Source of the DNA: Homoserinimonas sedimenticola
GTDB taxonomy: Bacteria > Actinomycetota > Actinomycetes > Actinomycetales > Microbacteriaceae
NCBI RefSeq assembly: GCF_026094475.1
Contig: NZ_JAPELL010000001.1
Coordinates: forward strand, 1,016,326 to 1,080,325
Direction of reading: 5' to 3'
DNA length: 64,000 nucleotides
Positions 24,918 to 33,561 of this stretch are shown piece by piece. Within the stretch, counting starts at the first letter, position 1. Each line of letters begins with the position of its first letter. A model generated the notes under the pieces. That model saw nothing but the letters and a program-made list of their open reading frames with translations. It was not told the origin of the DNA and ran no database searches. The position numbers and the translations under genes were made by a program.

Positions 24918-26159
24918 TCAGGCCCGCACGAAGGACGCGACGGCTTCCACGTGGTGAGTATGGGGGAACAGGTCAAAGGCGCGGATCTCCGAAAGCTGGT
25001 AGCCGTGCTCACGCAGGAAGCCCGCGTCGCGCGCGAGCGCGACGGGGTCGCACGCGACGTAGACGAGCTGGGAGGGTGCGAGCGTCGCGAGGGAGTCCAC
25101 GACGGCGCGACCGGCGCCCGAGCGCGGCGGGTCGAGCACGACGGTCGCGCCCTCCAGCCGTGATGTCGCCCCGAGGTCCCGCAGGTATCGGTCCACGCGG
25201 GCGGTCACCGCGCGAGCGCCGAGCCACTCGGCGAGATTCTCGGCGGCGTGATCCGTCGCGAGGGAGTCGCTCTCGACGCTCGTGATTCTCGTCGTCGGTC
25301 CGAAGCGGTCTCCCACGGCGGCCGCGAGAAGCCCCACCCCGCCGTAGAGGTCATGATTGGGTGCTTTCGGGTCGAAGCGCTCGGGATCGATCGCCTCCTG
25401 CACGGCCGTTGTCAGGGTCTGCGCGGCGGCCCGATGCACCTGCCAGAAGCCCCGCACATCCAGCCGGAACTCCCGCTCCCCCACGACCTCAGTGATGCGC
25501 TGCGGCTTCGGCCTGGCCTTGGAACGCGCGTCCCCCGCAAGTACGAAGGGGTTTCCGCTGGAGGGGGCGACGATGTCGACGTGGGTCGAGCCGGGGAAGA
25601 CCTCGTCGAGTGGTGTGATGCGCGCAACCTCCTCCGCCGCGAGCGGCACGGATGCCACAGGCACGACATCGTGCGAGCGGGCGGCATAGGGCCCCAGCGC
25701 GCCATCCTCCCCCACGTGCAACCGCAGGCGGGTACGCCAGCCCGTGCCATCCTCAGCGCCCGGGATTGCCTCGACCGCGACATCCGCCTCGATGCCGCCC
25801 ATGCGGCGCAAGGAGTCGACGATCACCTGCCGCTTGAGCTCGCGCTGGTGCCCCAGCTCGATGTGGCCGAACTCCGCGCCGCCCGCGCGCACCTCGGGGG
25901 CCCGGTCGATCGACGCCTCCCGCCACACGTGCTCACGCCGGTGCGGCGAAGGGTCGAGCACCGCGAGTGTCTCCGCCCGCCAGAACGACTTCTTCGACTC
26001 GTCGCTGATGCGCGCGAGCACTCGTTCTCCCGGGATGGCGTCGGCGACGAAGACGACGCGCCCCTCCAAGCGAGCGACCCCGACCCCGCCGTGGGCGATG
26101 TTGCTAACGTCGAGTTCGACCTGCGCGCCACGAGAACCGGCACCCTGCGAATCAGCCAT
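24918..26159 (-). CDS. TrmA/RlmD-family uracil-5 RNA methyltransferase
   Basis: A 413-residue SAM-dependent methyltransferase with an N-terminal TRAM domain (residues ~10-65) and a C-terminal Rossmann domain. The catalytic Cys is in VYVACDPVALARD, and VLDPPRSGAG is the family motif. The four cysteines that bind a [4Fe-4S] cluster in RlmD (RumA) are absent; the matching place reads AGGAEFGH. It probably methylates U in rRNA or tRNA, but the exact site cannot be told. ATG 26159 follows TAGACT plus 6 nt, a leaderless arrangement. Confidence 0.88.
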   Translation of the reverse strand: MADSQGAGSRGAQVELDVSNIAHGGVGVARLEGRVVFVADAIPGERVLARISDESKKSFWRAETLAVLDPSPHRREHVWREASIDRAPEVRAGGAEFGHIELGHQRELKRQVIVDSLRRMGGIEADVAVEAIPGAEDGTGWRTRLRLHVGEDGALGPYAARSHDVVPVASVPLAAEEVARITPLDEVFPGSTHVDIVAPSSGNPFVLAGDARSKARPKPQRITEVVGEREFRLDVRGFWQVHRAAAQTLTTAVQEAIDPERFDPKAPNHDLYGGVGLLAAAVGDRFGPTTRITSVESDSLATDHAAENLAEWLGARAVTARVDRYLRDLGATSRLEGATVVLDPPRSGAGRAVVDSLATLAPSQLVYVACDPVALARDAGFLREHGYQLSEIRAFDLFPHTHHVEAVASFVRA

Positions 26160-26165
26160 CCCCCG

Positions 26166-26175
26166 AGTCTAGGAT
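26166..26175. promoter_or_regulatory. Overlapping divergent -10 boxes in a 20-bp intergenic region
   Basis: The ATGs of the methyltransferase (26159, leftward) and maf (26180, rightward) are only 20 bp apart. The complement of 26166-26171 is TAGACT, 6 nt before the leftward ATG. TAGGAT at 26170-26175 lies 4 nt before the rightward ATG. The two boxes share bases, so the polymerases should exclude each other. Confidence 0.5.
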
Positions 26176-26179
26176 CCGA

Positions 26180-26863
26180 ATGCCCGTGAATCCGGCCACA
26201 ACGACGACCCTGGAGCCCGTGCGGCTCTACCTCGCCTCGACCTCGCCAGCGCGACTCGCCACCCTCCGCGCCGCCGGAATCGAGCCCGCAGGGCTCCTGA
26301 GCCCCGGCGTCGACGAGGATGCCCTCGTCGCCTCCCTGACAGCGGCGCGCGGTGCCCTCAGCGCGGCCGAGATGGTGGGCGAGCTCGCCCGCGCCAAGGC
26401 GGAGGCCGTCGTGGGCCAACTCGTCGACGGGGAACCGATCGACGGCTTCATACTCGGCGGCGACAGTGCCTTCGAGTTCGACGGGGTCATCTACGGCAAG
26501 CCACACACCGCTGAGGTCGCACGGGAGCGCTGGCACAAGATGATCGGGGGCGGCGGCGTGCTGCACTCAGGACACTGGCTCATCGATCACCGGGGCGGCA
26601 CCGCGGGCGGCGGCGCTGGCGCTGTCGACGACGCGGTCGTCGAATTCGCCGACGACATTCCGGAGGAGGAGATTGACGCCTACATCGCGACCGGCGAGCC
26701 GCTCTCCGTCGCGGGTGCCTTCACGGTCGACAGTCGCGGGCAGGCCTTCATCCGCCGCGTCGACGGCCACCCGAGCACCGTCGTCGGCCTCTCGGTGCCG
26801 ACACTGCGCCGCCTGCTCGCCGAGAGCTTCGGCGTCGGCTGGCACCGGCTCTGGAACCTCTGA
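26180..26863 (+). CDS. maf: Maf-family nucleoside triphosphate pyrophosphatase
   Basis: A 227-residue Maf protein. These house-cleaning enzymes hydrolyse non-canonical or modified NTPs to NMP and pyrophosphate and influence septum formation. The N-terminal LASTSPARLATLR motif and the GGDSAFEFDG motif with the catalytic Asp are present. ATG 26180 has AGGA five nt upstream; GTG 26186 is possible if the mRNA is leaderless. In actinobacteria maf often sits beside acyl-CoA carboxylase genes, as here. Confidence 0.93.
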   Translation: MPVNPATTTTLEPVRLYLASTSPARLATLRAAGIEPAGLLSPGVDEDALVASLTAARGALSAAEMVGELARAKAEAVVGQLVDGEPIDGFILGGDSAFEFDGVIYGKPHTAEVARERWHKMIGGGGVLHSGHWLIDHRGGTAGGGAGAVDDAVVEFADDIPEEEIDAYIATGEPLSVAGAFTVDSRGQAFIRRVDGHPSTVVGLSVPTLRRLLAESFGVGWHRLWNL

Positions 26864-26929
26864 CGCGCGCCATTGTCGGTACTGCTCTGAAAGCATCCGC
26901 CATTTTTGTGGCGCGTAGCCAAAAGCGCG

Positions 26930-26949
26930 CGCCTGCAGGCGAATAGGCT
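26930..26949 (+). promoter_or_regulatory. Promoter of the carboxylase alpha gene with abutting palindrome
   Basis: TAGGCT (26944-26949) is a -10-like box 8 nt before the ATG at 26958, implying a leaderless mRNA. Directly upstream is a perfect 12-bp palindrome CGCCTGCAGGCG (26930-26941), placed where a repressor could act. No regulator is assigned. Confidence 0.35.
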
Positions 26950-26957
26950 AAACAACT

Positions 26958-28709
26958 ATGCCCCGTATCTCGAAGGTCCTCATCGCCAACCGCGGCGAGA
27001 TCGCCGTACGCATCATCAGGGCAGCGAAGGACGCAGGTCTGGGGTCCGTCGCCGTCTATGCCGACCAGGATCGCGACGCGCGTCACGTGCGCCTCGCCGA
27101 CGAGGCCTACTCGCTCGACGGCTCCACGAGCGCCGAGACCTACCTCGTCATCAGCAAGCTCCTCTCGGTTGCACGCCGCTCGGGCGCCGACGCGGTGCAC
27201 CCCGGCTACGGCTTCCTCGCCGAGAACGCCGACTTCGCTCGCGCCGTCATCGACGCGGGGCTCACCTGGATCGGCCCCTCACCGGACGCGATCGAGAAGC
27301 TCGGCGACAAGGTCTCCGCCCGGCACATCGCCGAGAAGGTCGGCGCACCCCTCGCGCCCGGCACCCTCAACCCCGTCTCGGGCGCCGACGAGGTGCTCGC
27401 GTTTGTCGACCAGTACGGCCTGCCGGTTGCCATCAAGGCCGCCTTCGGCGGCGGCGGGCGCGGGCTCAAAGTCGCCCGGGAGCGCGAGGAGGTCGAGGAG
27501 CTCTTCGACTCCGCGACGCGCGAGGCCATCGCCGCCTTCGGCCGCGGAGAATGCTTCGTCGAGAAGTACCTCGACAAGCCCCGCCACGTCGAGACCCAGT
27601 GCCTCGCGGACGCCCACGGCAACGTTGTCGTCATCAGCACGCGTGACTGCTCCCTTCAGCGACGCCACCAGAAGCTCGTCGAGGAGGCGCCCGCGCCCTT
27701 CCTGAGCGAGGAGCAGAACCGTCTCCTCTACGACGCCTCGAAGGCGATCCTGCGCGAGGTCGGGTATGTCGGCGCCGGCACCTGCGAGTTCCTCATCGGG
27801 CAGGACGGCACCGTGTCGTTCCTGGAGGTGAACACGCGACTGCAGGTCGAGCATCCGGTCTCGGAGGAGGTCACGGGCATCGACCTCGTGCGTGAGCAGT
27901 TCCGCATCGCCGAGGGCGGCGTGCTCGACTACGACGACCCTGTGCCGCACGGGCATTCCATCGAGTTCCGCATCAACGGTGAGGACCCGGGCCGCGGCTT
28001 CATGCCCGCCCCCGGCCCGATCCACGTGTTCCGCGTGCCGGGCGGCCCCGGCGTGCGCGTCGACAGCGGCGTCACGACGGGTGACGTCATCAGCGGTGCC
28101 TTCGACTCCATGATCGCCAAGCTCATCATCACGGGGGCCAGCCGCGAGGACGCCCTCGAGCGCGCCCGCCGCGCCCTCGGCGAGTTCGAGGTCGCCGGAC
28201 TGCCCACCGTGCTGCCCTTCCACCGGGCGATCGTGCGCGACCCTGCGTTCACCTCGGAGCCCTTCAGCGTCTATACGCGCTGGATCGAGACCGAGTTTGC
28301 GGGCGAGCTCGAGCCCTGGAGCGGCGAGTTGGAGGCCGCCGGGCCCGCACCCGAGCGGCGCAACGTGACGGTTGAGGTCGACGGCAAGCGCATCGAGGTC
28401 AGCCTTCCTGGCCGGGTCATCCCCACGGCGGGAGCCCCGCTGCTTCCGCCAGCCCCCCGCCGCCGCGGCGTCTCGGGCGCCGTCGCGACCGCCACAGGCG
28501 ATGCCGTCACGGCTCCCATGCAGGCGACGGTCGTGAAGTTCGCGGTCGGCGAGGGCGACTCCGTCGTCAAGGGCGACCTCGTGCTCGTGCTTGAGGCGAT
28601 GAAGATGGAGCAGCCGCTCACCGCCCACAAGGACGGCGTCATCTCCGGCATCAACGCCGCGGTGGGCACGACCGTCTCCTCGGGGCACCTCCTCCTCAGC
28701 ATCGTCTGA
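26958..28709 (+). CDS. Acyl-CoA carboxylase alpha subunit (biotin carboxylase + biotin carrier)
   Basis: A 583-residue fusion. The biotin carboxylase (residues 1-~450) has the N-terminal [15 protein letters not shown], the ATP-grasp glycine loop GGGGRGLK and the [12 protein letters not shown] active-site motif. The C-terminal ~75 residues are a biotinyl domain with the modified Lys549 in EAMKMEQP. It is the AccA3-type alpha subunit that carboxylates biotin and partners with the beta and epsilon subunits at 19628-21540. Biotin is attached by BirA at 18745-19545. Confidence 0.96.
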   Translation: MPRISKVLIANRGEIAVRIIRAAKDAGLGSVAVYADQDRDARHVRLADEAYSLDGSTSAETYLVISKLLSVARRSGADAVHPGYGFLAENADFARAVIDAGLTWIGPSPDAIEKLGDKVSARHIAEKVGAPLAPGTLNPVSGADEVLAFVDQYGLPVAIKAAFGGGGRGLKVAREREEVEELFDSATREAIAAFGRGECFVEKYLDKPRHVETQCLADAHGNVVVISTRDCSLQRRHQKLVEEAPAPFLSEEQNRLLYDASKAILREVGYVGAGTCEFLIGQDGTVSFLEVNTRLQVEHPVSEEVTGIDLVREQFRIAEGGVLDYDDPVPHGHSIEFRINGEDPGRGFMPAPGPIHVFRVPGGPGVRVDSGVTTGDVISGAFDSMIAKLIITGASREDALERARRALGEFEVAGLPTVLPFHRAIVRDPAFTSEPFSVYTRWIETEFAGELEPWSGELEAAGPAPERRNVTVEVDGKRIEVSLPGRVIPTAGAPLLPPAPRRRGVSGAVATATGDAVTAPMQATVVKFAVGEGDSVVKGDLVLVLEAMKMEQPLTAHKDGVISGINAAVGTTVSSGHLLLSIV

Positions 28710-28729
28710 GGAAGAGTTGGGAACGCGCC

Positions 28730-28777
28730 CGCGTCAGCGCACGATGTGCAGTGCGCGCGTCAGCGCACGATGTGCAG
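28730..28777. repeat. Tandem 22-bp duplication at the end of the flavoprotein gene
   Basis: Positions 28730-28751 and 28756-28777 are identical with a 26-bp period. The right copy contains the last codons and stop of the flavoprotein gene (encoding ALHIVR then stop). The left copy repeats them just downstream of the stop. It looks like a recent slippage duplication without effect on the protein. Confidence 0.7.
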
Positions 28778-30196
28778 CGCCCGCGCCGCGTCCGTGATGC
28801 TGCCCGAGAGGGACGGGTAGACGGCGAACGCCTGCGCGACCTCGTCCACCGTGAGCCGCTGCTCGATCGCGATCGAGATGGGCAGGATCAGTTCGGATGC
28901 CCGAGGCGCGACGACCACGCCTCCGATGATGGTTCCCGTGCTGGTGCGCGCGAAGAGCTTCACAAAACCGTGCTTGATGCCCATCATCTTGGCGCGCGGG
29001 TTCTGGGCGAGCGGGACGGTGTGCACCGTGCCCATGACGGTGCCCTCGTCGATGTCGTTCTGCCCGTAGCCGACGGTCGCGATCTCCGGCTGCGTGAAGA
29101 TGTTGGATGTCACGTTGCGCAGTTCAGCGGGAGTGACGACGTCGCCCATGGCGTGGAAGACGGCAGTGCGTCCCTGCATGGCGGCGACGGAGGCGAGCGG
29201 AAGGAAGCCGCTGCAGTCACCGACGGCGTAGATGTTGGGCATCGAGGTGCCGGCGACGCGGTTGACGCGCACGTGCCCCGAGTCGGCGAGCTGCACGCCC
29301 GCCTCTTCCAGGCCGAGTCCCTCCGTGTTGGGCACGGATCCGACGGCCATGAGGCAGTGGCTCGCCTCGACCGTGCGGCCATCCGTGAGCGTCGCGACGA
29401 CACTGTCGCCCTTGCGCACGACGCTCTCGGCGCGGCTCTTGCTGAGCACGTTCATGCCGTTGCGCGTAAAGACGTCCTCGATGACGTGGGCGGCGTCGGC
29501 GTCCTCCCCCGGTAGCACCTGGTCGCGGCTCGAGATGAGCGTCACCTCGGAACCGAGGGCGCGGTAGGCGGAGGCGAACTCGGCTCCCGTGACGCCCGAG
29601 CCGACCACGATCAGGTGCTCGGGGATCGAGTCGAGGTTGTAGAGCTGCGTCCAGGTGAGGATGCGTTCGCCGTCGGGCTTCGCCGAGTCGAGGATGCGCG
29701 GGCTCGCCCCGACCGAGATGATGATGGTGTCGGCCTCGATCTGGTCGAAGTCCTTTGCCGCGCTGCCGTTGCCGGTCGAGACTACCACCCGGTTGGGCCC
29801 ATCAAGTCGCCCGTCGCCCTGCACGATCGTCACGCCAGCGCGCACGAGCTGCGAGCGCATGTCTTCGGACTGCTGGCGGGCGAGGCGCAGCAGGCGTTGG
29901 TTGACGGCCCGCAGGTTGACGGCGATCTCGGGCCGCACGGGTCCGCCCGTGTCGCCGCGCGCGAAGATCTGCACGCCCAGGTCGTGGGCGCCGCCGATCG
30001 CGGTCGCCGCCTCGGCCGTTGCGATGAGGGTCTTGCTGGGCACGACGTCGGTCAGCACGGCGCTTCCCCCAACGCCGACCCTCTCGACCAGCGTGACCTC
30101 GGCGCCGAGCTGGGCGCCCGCGAGGGCAGCCTCGAAGCCTCCCGGCCCTCCCCCGATGATGGCGATCTTCTGCTTGCGGTCGAATTTGTAGGCCAT
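28760..30196 (-). CDS. NAD(P)H dehydrogenase (quinone), LpdA-type flavoprotein
   Basis: A 478-residue member of the pyridine nucleotide-disulfide oxidoreductase family with an FAD motif IIGGGPGGFEAA, a central NAD motif VVGSGVTGAEF and the second FAD motif IYAVGDCSG. The redox cysteine pair is absent (GGSAVLTDVVPSKT), so it is not a true lipoamide dehydrogenase. It matches the mycobacterial LpdA (Rv3303c) type that reduces quinones. The C-terminal His-Glu dyad region is also altered. ATG 30196 is chosen; ATG 30205 lies too close to the GGGGGAGA ribosome site. Confidence 0.85.
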   Translation of the reverse strand: MAYKFDRKQKIAIIGGGPGGFEAALAGAQLGAEVTLVERVGVGGSAVLTDVVPSKTLIATAEAATAIGGAHDLGVQIFARGDTGGPVRPEIAVNLRAVNQRLLRLARQQSEDMRSQLVRAGVTIVQGDGRLDGPNRVVVSTGNGSAAKDFDQIEADTIIISVGASPRILDSAKPDGERILTWTQLYNLDSIPEHLIVVGSGVTGAEFASAYRALGSEVTLISSRDQVLPGEDADAAHVIEDVFTRNGMNVLSKSRAESVVRKGDSVVATLTDGRTVEASHCLMAVGSVPNTEGLGLEEAGVQLADSGHVRVNRVAGTSMPNIYAVGDCSGFLPLASVAAMQGRTAVFHAMGDVVTPAELRNVTSNIFTQPEIATVGYGQNDIDEGTVMGTVHTVPLAQNPRAKMMGIKHGFVKLFARTSTGTIIGGVVVAPRASELILPISIAIEQRLTVDEVAQAFAVYPSLSGSITDAARALHIVR

Positions 30197-30280
30197 GACA
30201 AACATTCTCCCCCACGACCCTGACGCGAGGTGTGAATCCGGATGCCGCACGGCACTACCCGGCACCCGGGCGCGCCGGAA

Positions 30281-30286
30281 TAGAGT
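30281..30286 (+). promoter_or_regulatory. -10 box of the purine nucleoside phosphorylase gene (leaderless)
   Basis: TAGAGT ends 6 nt before the ATG at 30293, and no ribosome-binding site is seen in the gap. Confidence 0.4.
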
Positions 30287-30292
30287 GGTCGG

Positions 30293-31123
30293 ATGACGAC
30301 CCAGAACAACCCCCTCGACGACCCCGCGGCCGACCCGTTCGAGATCGCGGCGGCCGCAGCATCCGACATCGCGGAGAAGACCGGAGTCGCGCGACACGAC
30401 ATCGCCCTCACCCTCGGCAGCGGCTGGGCGAAGGCGGCGGATCTCATCGGGGAGACCACCGCCACAATCCCGGCAGCGGATGTCGCGGGCTTCAGCAAGC
30501 CGGCCCTCGAGGGGCACGTGGGGTCGCTTCGCTCCGTGCTCCTGCCGAGCGGCAAGCGTGCTCTCGTGATCGGGGCCCGCACGCACTACTACGAGGGGCA
30601 CGGCGTGCGCCGCGTCGCCCATAGCGTGCGCACGGCGGCGGCGACGGGTGCGACGACCATGATTCTCACGAACGGCGCGGGCGGTATCAAGGAGCACTGG
30701 AAAGCCGGCACGCCCGTGCTCATCAGCGACCACATCAACCTGACGGCCGACTCCCCGCTCGAGGGGGCGACCTTCATCGACCTCACCGACCTCTACTCGA
30801 AGCGGCTCCGCGATCTCGCGCGCAGCATCGACGGCAGCCTTGACGAGGGTGTGTACGTGCAGTTCAGGGGACCGCACTATGAGACGCCCGCGGAGGTGCA
30901 GATGGCGAAGGTCATGGGCGGACACATCGTGGGAATGTCGACCGCGCTCGAGGCGATCGCGGCGCGACAGGCGGGCATGGAGGTGCTCGGCATGTCACTC
31001 ATCACGAACCTTGCGGCGGGCATCCAGACCACTCCGCTCAGCCACGAGGAGGTCATCGAGGCGGGCCGCGGGGCTGAGGCGCACATCAGCGGGCTGCTCG
31101 CCCAGATCGTGAGTGCGCTGTGA
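30293..31123 (+). CDS. Purine nucleoside phosphorylase (trimeric, class I)
   Basis: A 276-residue enzyme that phosphorolyses inosine and guanosine to base and (deoxy)ribose-1-phosphate. Phosphate and purine motifs are present: LTLGSGW near residue 40, ARTHYYEGH near 102, TNGAGGI and VQFRGPHYETPAE near 190. It belongs to the PNP/MTAP family of high-molecular-specificity trimers. The stop overlaps the start of the phosphosugar mutase gene by 4 bp, matching a pathway from nucleoside to pentose-5-phosphate. Confidence 0.94.
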   Translation: MTTQNNPLDDPAADPFEIAAAAASDIAEKTGVARHDIALTLGSGWAKAADLIGETTATIPAADVAGFSKPALEGHVGSLRSVLLPSGKRALVIGARTHYYEGHGVRRVAHSVRTAAATGATTMILTNGAGGIKEHWKAGTPVLISDHINLTADSPLEGATFIDLTDLYSKRLRDLARSIDGSLDEGVYVQFRGPHYETPAEVQMAKVMGGHIVGMSTALEAIAARQAGMEVLGMSLITNLAAGIQTTPLSHEEVIEAGRGAEAHISGLLAQIVSAL

Positions 31124-32839
31124 GCGCCGAGCACGTGCCGGGCGGCGTCGACGAATCCGGCACGGAACAGCGGCTCGAGGGCGACGTCATCGCGGCGGCG
31201 GAGGCGTGGCGCGACCAGGACCCCGACGAGGAGACGCGGGCGGAACTCGACGAGCTCATCTCGGCGGCGAGTTCGGGCGATGCGGAGGCGGCATCCGCCC
31301 TCCACGACCGTTTCAACGCCCGGCTGGTCTTTGGCACCGCTGGGTTGCGCGGCGAACTGGCGGCCGGCCCCAACCGCATGAACCGCGTGCTTGTTGCACA
31401 GGCGGCTGCGGGATTTGCGGCCTACCTACTGGGGCATGTCGACGACCCCTCGATCGTGATCGGCTACGACGGCCGTAAGAACTCGGACGTCTTCGCGCGC
31501 GACACAGCCGAACTGATGGCGGGCGCTGGCGTGCGCGCCATCCTGCTGCCACGGATGCTGCCGACCCCCGTTCTCGCGTTCGCGGTGCGTCATTTCGACG
31601 CGAGCGCCGGCGTCATGGTGACGGCGTCGCACAACCCCCCCGAACGACAACGGCTACAAGGTCTACCTGGGTGGGAACTCACAGGGGTCGCAGATCGTCT
31701 CCCCCGCCGACGCCGAGATCGAGGCACACATCAGCCGTATCGCGGCCGAGCGCACGATCGATTCACTCCCGCGCTCCGCCGCGTATGTCACGGCGGATGA
31801 TGAGGTCGTCGATGAGTACGTGCGGCGGACGGTCGAGCTCGCACCGCGGCGAGCCGAGCCCATCCGCTACGTCTACACGGCCATGCACGGGGTGGGTCTC
31901 GAGGTTGCGCAGCGTGTCTTCACGGCCGCCGGCTTCCCGCCACCCGTCCTCGTGGAGGAGCAGGCGCATCCCGACCCGGCCTTCCCCACCGTCGCGTTCC
32001 CCAACCCGGAGGAGCCCGGGGCCATGGATCTCGCCTACGCGAAGGCGAGCGAGGTCGGGGCGGATGTCGTCATCGCCAACGACCCCGATGCCGACAGGCT
32101 CGCTGTGGCGGTGCCCGACGACGACGGCGGATGGCGCAGGCTCACGGGCAACGAGGTGGGCGCGCTTCTCGGCTGGCGGGCTGCCGAACGTCTGGCCCGC
32201 TCGGGCGAGTCCGGCGCGCTCGCGGCCTCCGTCGTGAGCAGCCCCGCGCTGCGCCGCATCGCCGAGCGGCACGGCCTCCCCTACACGGACACCCTCACAG
32301 GCTTCAAGTGGGTCTCTCGCGTCGATGGCCTCGCCTACGGCTACGAGGAGGCGCTCGGATACCTGGTCGACCCGGGCAAGGTGCGCGACAAGGACGGCAT
32401 CTCGGCCGCCCTCGAGTTTCTCGCACTCCTGTCGGACCTTGCGGCGGAGGGCAGCGATCTGGCGGCGCACCAAGCGCGCTTCGACCGGGAGTTCGGCGCC
32501 TTCGCCTCGGGCCAGGTCTCGCTGCGAGTGACCGACACGAGCGTCATCTCGAACATCATGGCCCGCCTGCGCGAGGACCCGCCGTCGACACTCGCCGGGC
32601 TCGCCGTCGAGTCGGTCGACGACTTCGCTGAGGGCATCGGGGTGTTCCCGCCGAGTGACATCTTGCGGGTCAACCTGGCGGGCGGTTCACGGGTCATCGT
32701 GCGGCCGAGCGGGACGGAACCTAAGCTCAAGGCCTACATTGACGCCGCCGTGCTCGACGGCGAGCCCGCGGAGCGGCGGGCCCGCGCGCAGGGCGTCGTC
32801 GACGCGCTCGAGGAGGCCGTGCGCGGCCTCATCGCTTAG
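31120..32839 (+). pseudogene. Phosphosugar mutase (phosphoglucomutase/phosphopentomutase type), frameshifted
   Basis: Two adjacent frames together encode one alpha-D-phosphohexomutase-family protein of about 572 residues. The first part (from GTG 31120) runs through the N-terminal helix, FGTAGLRG and the phospho-serine loop VMVTASHNPP. Right after it a run of seven C at 31635-31641 shifts the frame; with six C the protein continues NDNGYKVYLGG and on through DPDADRLA, TGFKW and the C-terminal phosphate loop RPSGTEPKLK, ending at 32839. As written the first frame stops at 31800. The cause is a homopolymer sequencing error or a genuine mutation. Overlap with the nucleoside phosphorylase gene suggests phosphopentomutase activity, as in the related PGM2 group. 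Confidence 0.88.
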
Positions 32840-32845
32840 TCACGC

Positions 32846-33118
32846 TCAGCCCAGCGCGGCCTCGAGCTTCGTCTCGATCTCGGAGGTGTCGAGGTAGTTC
32901 TGGACGACGATCACGTCGGCGAATGTTCGGCCGATCGCGTCGACGAACTCCGCCGAGGTGAGGATCACCTGGGCGTCGTCGGCGACCTCCGCGATCGACC
33001 CGATGTCGGCAGCCGTAACCTCCGCCTCGATGCCGAGCCGCTGCAGCACCCGCTCGGCATTGACCTTGAGGATGCCGGATGTGCCGATGCCGGCACCACA
33101 GATCGCGACGATCTTCAC
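32846..33118 (-). CDS. PTS EIIB subunit, ascorbate (UlaB/SgaB)-like
   Basis: A 90-residue PTS EIIB protein with phospho-acceptor Cys7 in the P-loop-like ICGAGIGTS. It resembles the UlaB/SgaB group. It overlaps the EIIA gene by 4 bp and is the last gene of the nucleoside-salvage operon. No EIIC gene occurs in the window, so a sugar channel partner is missing locally. It may act with a distant EIIC or only as a regulatory phosphocarrier. Confidence 0.85.
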   Translation of the reverse strand: MKIVAICGAGIGTSGILKVNAERVLQRLGIEAEVTAADIGSIAEVADDAQVILTSAEFVDAIGRTFADVIVVQNYLDTSEIETKLEAALG

Positions 33119-33561
33119 CCGTCGACCCCCATGATGTCGAGCACCTGCTCGACGGAGCTCGCGCCGACGAGGGCGGCGATCGCGCCGGGGTCGTTGAAGA
33201 TGTTGGCGATTGCTGCGATCGAAGGGAGGTGGGTGTCGGCGCGGACCGCCGCGAGCCCCAACACGACCGTCACGGGGTCGTTGTGCGGATGTCCGAACGG
33301 AACCGGCGTGCGCAGCGTCACGACCGCGAGCCCGTCCTTCAGCACCTCGGGGCCGGGGCGAGCGTGGGCGAGGGCCAGTCCGGGTGCGATGACCACGTAG
33401 GGCCCGTGCTCCTCGATCATGCGGATCATCTCTTCCGCGTAGCGAGGCGTCGCAGATCCGGTCTCCGCGAGCGCCTCACCGGCGACCCGCACGGCGGCCC
33501 GCCAGTCCTTCGCCTCGGCGCCGATCACGACACCCTTGGCAGTGAGAGGTGGGAGCGGCAT
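33115..33561 (-). CDS. PTS EIIA subunit, ascorbate (UlaC)/mannitol-fructose type
   Basis: A 148-residue EIIA domain of the mannitol/fructose/Ntr fold, closest in form to UlaC-type proteins. The likely phospho-acceptor is His66 in APGLALAHARP. Its start overlaps the adenosine deaminase stop by 1 bp, and its stop overlaps the EIIB start, so the pair is translated with the nucleoside genes. HPr encoded at 53828 could phosphorylate it. Confidence 0.87.
   Translation of the reverse strand: MPLPPLTAKGVVIGAEAKDWRAAVRVAGEALAETGSATPRYAEEMIRMIEEHGPYVVIAPGLALAHARPGPEVLKDGLAVVTLRTPVPFGHPHNDPVTVVLGLAAVRADTHLPSIAAIANIFNDPGAIAALVGASSVEQVLDIMGVDG

Noticed and set aside
28760-30925. A longer leftward frame for the quinone reductase starting near 30925
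   Set aside because: Residues before 30196 are antisense to the nucleoside phosphorylase and lack family similarity; the Rossmann N-terminus begins just after 30196.
31120-31800. Treating the first half of the phosphosugar mutase as a separate short gene
   Set aside because: The two frames match consecutive parts of one family protein and are joined by removing one C, so two independent genes are unlikely.
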